Assembly: GCA_937892995.1 (NCBI GenBank)
Contig: CALBJS010000117.1
Location: 1 to 7,107 of the forward strand
DNA length: 7,107 nucleotides
Origin: an uncultured Peptococcaceae bacterium
Lineage (GTDB): Bacteria > Bacillota > Desulfitobacteriia > Desulfitobacteriales > Syntrophobotulaceae
Reading direction: 5' to 3'
The position numbers were made by a program, and so were the translations under genes. Shown piece by piece: positions 6,358 to 7,107 of the stretch (positions are counted from its first letter, which is position 1; the number at the start of each line of letters is the position of its first letter). Below the pieces are notes generated by a model. It was not told where the DNA came from, made no database searches, and saw nothing but the letters and a program-made list of their open reading frames with translations.

Positions 6358-7107
6358 TTAGCACCTCCCAATAAGCCCTTCGGCTTCCAGAGCATTTACC
6401 AACTCTTCTACTGTTTTAGTTTCTAGAAGTTTACGTTCCATTACGGGAGAGAGGTTGCTTTTCGTCAATATTTCCTTATTTCCTGTTAAATTCAGTTCGT
6501 CAAGTTCCAATATCTCTTTAGGCTTTTTAGCTGCTTTGAGTATTTGGATTACCGATGGAATTCGCGGTTCATTAATACTTGCCACTACGGTTACCACAAC
6601 AGGCAATTCTACTTCCAGCAGTTCTTCACAGTCTTCCAGGGCACGGGTAATCCTTGCTGTCTTGCCCGTAACTTCTACCTTACAAGCGTAACAAATTTGG
6701 GGAAGCCCTAAAATTTCTGCTACTCGGGAACCCACCTGCCCCGAATAGTTGTCACCGCTGCCCTCACCAAACAATATCAAGCCTACATTTTCTATTCTTT
6801 GAATCAAGGCGGCTAACACTTGAGCACTTGCTGCACTTTCTATCCCTTCTAACTTATCGTCGGCAACAATACAGGCTTCATCAGCTCCTCCCGCTAAAGC
6901 CTCTTTAATGGTATCCTGCAATTCTTCATTGCCAGCCGATATTACCACAACCTTGCCGGCTACAGTTTCTTTTAGCTCTACTCCTGCTTCTAAAGCATTT
7001 TTATCTAAATTACCAAAGGTGAGAGGAACATCTTCAAATACCGGTTCTCTGTTTCTGTTTCTGAATCTGGTAAATGAATCAAAAATCATTACTCTGCAAT
7101 CGAGCAA
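6358..7107 (-). CDS. etfB: Electron transfer flavoprotein beta subunit, FixA/YdiQ-like (start cut by the window edge)
   Basis: Within the window 250 codons are seen including the stop, and the frame is open at the right edge. The N-terminal part aligns with ETF beta from the CxxxxPD region onward: CRVMIFD near residues 4-10 and NLDKNALEAGVELKE near 33-47. It continues with VVVISAG, ALAGGADEACIV, the nucleotide-binding GEGSGDNYSGQVG (114-126), RALEDCEELLEVELPVVVTV and the beta signature INEPRIPSVIQILKAAKKP (178-196). The GxGSGDxYxxQVG form is closer to the E. coli FixA motif as I remember it than to the CGxQAxDGDTAQVG form of housekeeping ETF. The first in-window codon is TTG, which could be read as a start, but comparison with FixA suggests that a few N-terminal residues lie beyond the edge. 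The stop is one base before the alpha gene, so the two subunits are translationally coupled. It binds the alpha subunit and a second nucleotide (AMP or FAD). Confidence 0.92.
   Translation of the reverse strand: MLDCRVMIFDSFTRFRNRNREPVFEDVPLTFGNLDKNALEAGVELKETVAGKVVVISAGNEELQDTIKEALAGGADEACIVADDKLEGIESAASAQVLAALIQRIENVGLILFGEGSGDNYSGQVGSRVAEILGLPQICYACKVEVTGKTARITRALEDCEELLEVELPVVVTVVASINEPRIPSVIQILKAAKKPKEILELDELNLTGNKEILTKSNLSPVMERKLLETKTVEELVNALEAEGLIGRC
6362..6369 (-). promoter_or_regulatory. Ribosome binding site that fixes the start of the FixB-like etfA
   Basis: GGGAGGTG inside the final codons of the beta gene, 5 bases before ATG 6356. It rules out the longer reading that would add 13 residues overlapping the beta gene. 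Confidence 0.75.

Noticed and set aside
6357..6395. Longer start for ETF alpha, adding MLWKPKGLLGGAK
   Set aside because: It would overlap the end of the beta gene, and the strong GGGAGGTG just before ATG 6356 plus family comparison support the shorter protein.
6455..6691. Plus-strand 78-codon frame
   Set aside because: It is antisense to the conserved ETF beta signature; low-complexity Ser/Thr runs mark it as a shadow.

Overview
The window is a tightly packed gene array, all on the minus strand, so it is transcribed from position 7107 towards 1. It is AT-rich by eye. Ribosome binding sites are strong (AGGAGG/GGGAGG type), GTG and TTG start codons appear, and genes sit 1 to 45 bases apart or overlap. 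Together with the gene content (two electron transfer flavoprotein alpha genes, an acyl-CoA ligase and a sigma-54 activator), this points to an anaerobic Firmicute of the Clostridia, perhaps a Desulfosporosinus/Desulfitobacterium- or Syntrophomonas-like organism. That placement is inference; no rRNA or other taxonomic marker is present.

In transcription order the window holds: (1) an electron transfer flavoprotein (ETF) beta subunit, cut a few codons short at the right edge; (2) its ETF alpha partner, with both subunits looking more like the E. coli FixA/FixB (and YdiQ/YdiR) branch than like housekeeping EtfBA; (3) after a 45-base gap carrying a good sigma-A-like promoter candidate, an AMP-forming acyl-CoA ligase; (4) a soluble PAS-domain histidine kinase; (5) an NtrC-type, sigma-54-dependent response regulator; (6) a metallo-beta-lactamase-fold hydrolase with a C-terminal helical domain; (7) the first 58 codons of a second, different ETF alpha subunit, which overlaps the end of the hydrolase gene and runs off the left edge.

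The genes read as a carboxylic-acid catabolic module. The ligase would activate an acid to its CoA thioester. An acyl-CoA dehydrogenase or reductase, not in the window, would exchange electrons with one or both ETFs. The kinase/regulator pair would sense a cytoplasmic signal and switch on sigma-54 promoters, probably those of this locus or a related one. The hydrolase's substrate cannot be read from sequence. The most noteworthy points are the changed flavin-contact residues in the FixB-like subunit (Lys and Phe where Arg and His are usual), the hidden second ETF alpha gene, the unusual H-box of the kinase (His-Gln), and the promoter between the ETF pair and the ligase. No RNA genes, CRISPR arrays, mobile elements or clear terminators were seen, and no gene-free stretch exceeds 45 bases.
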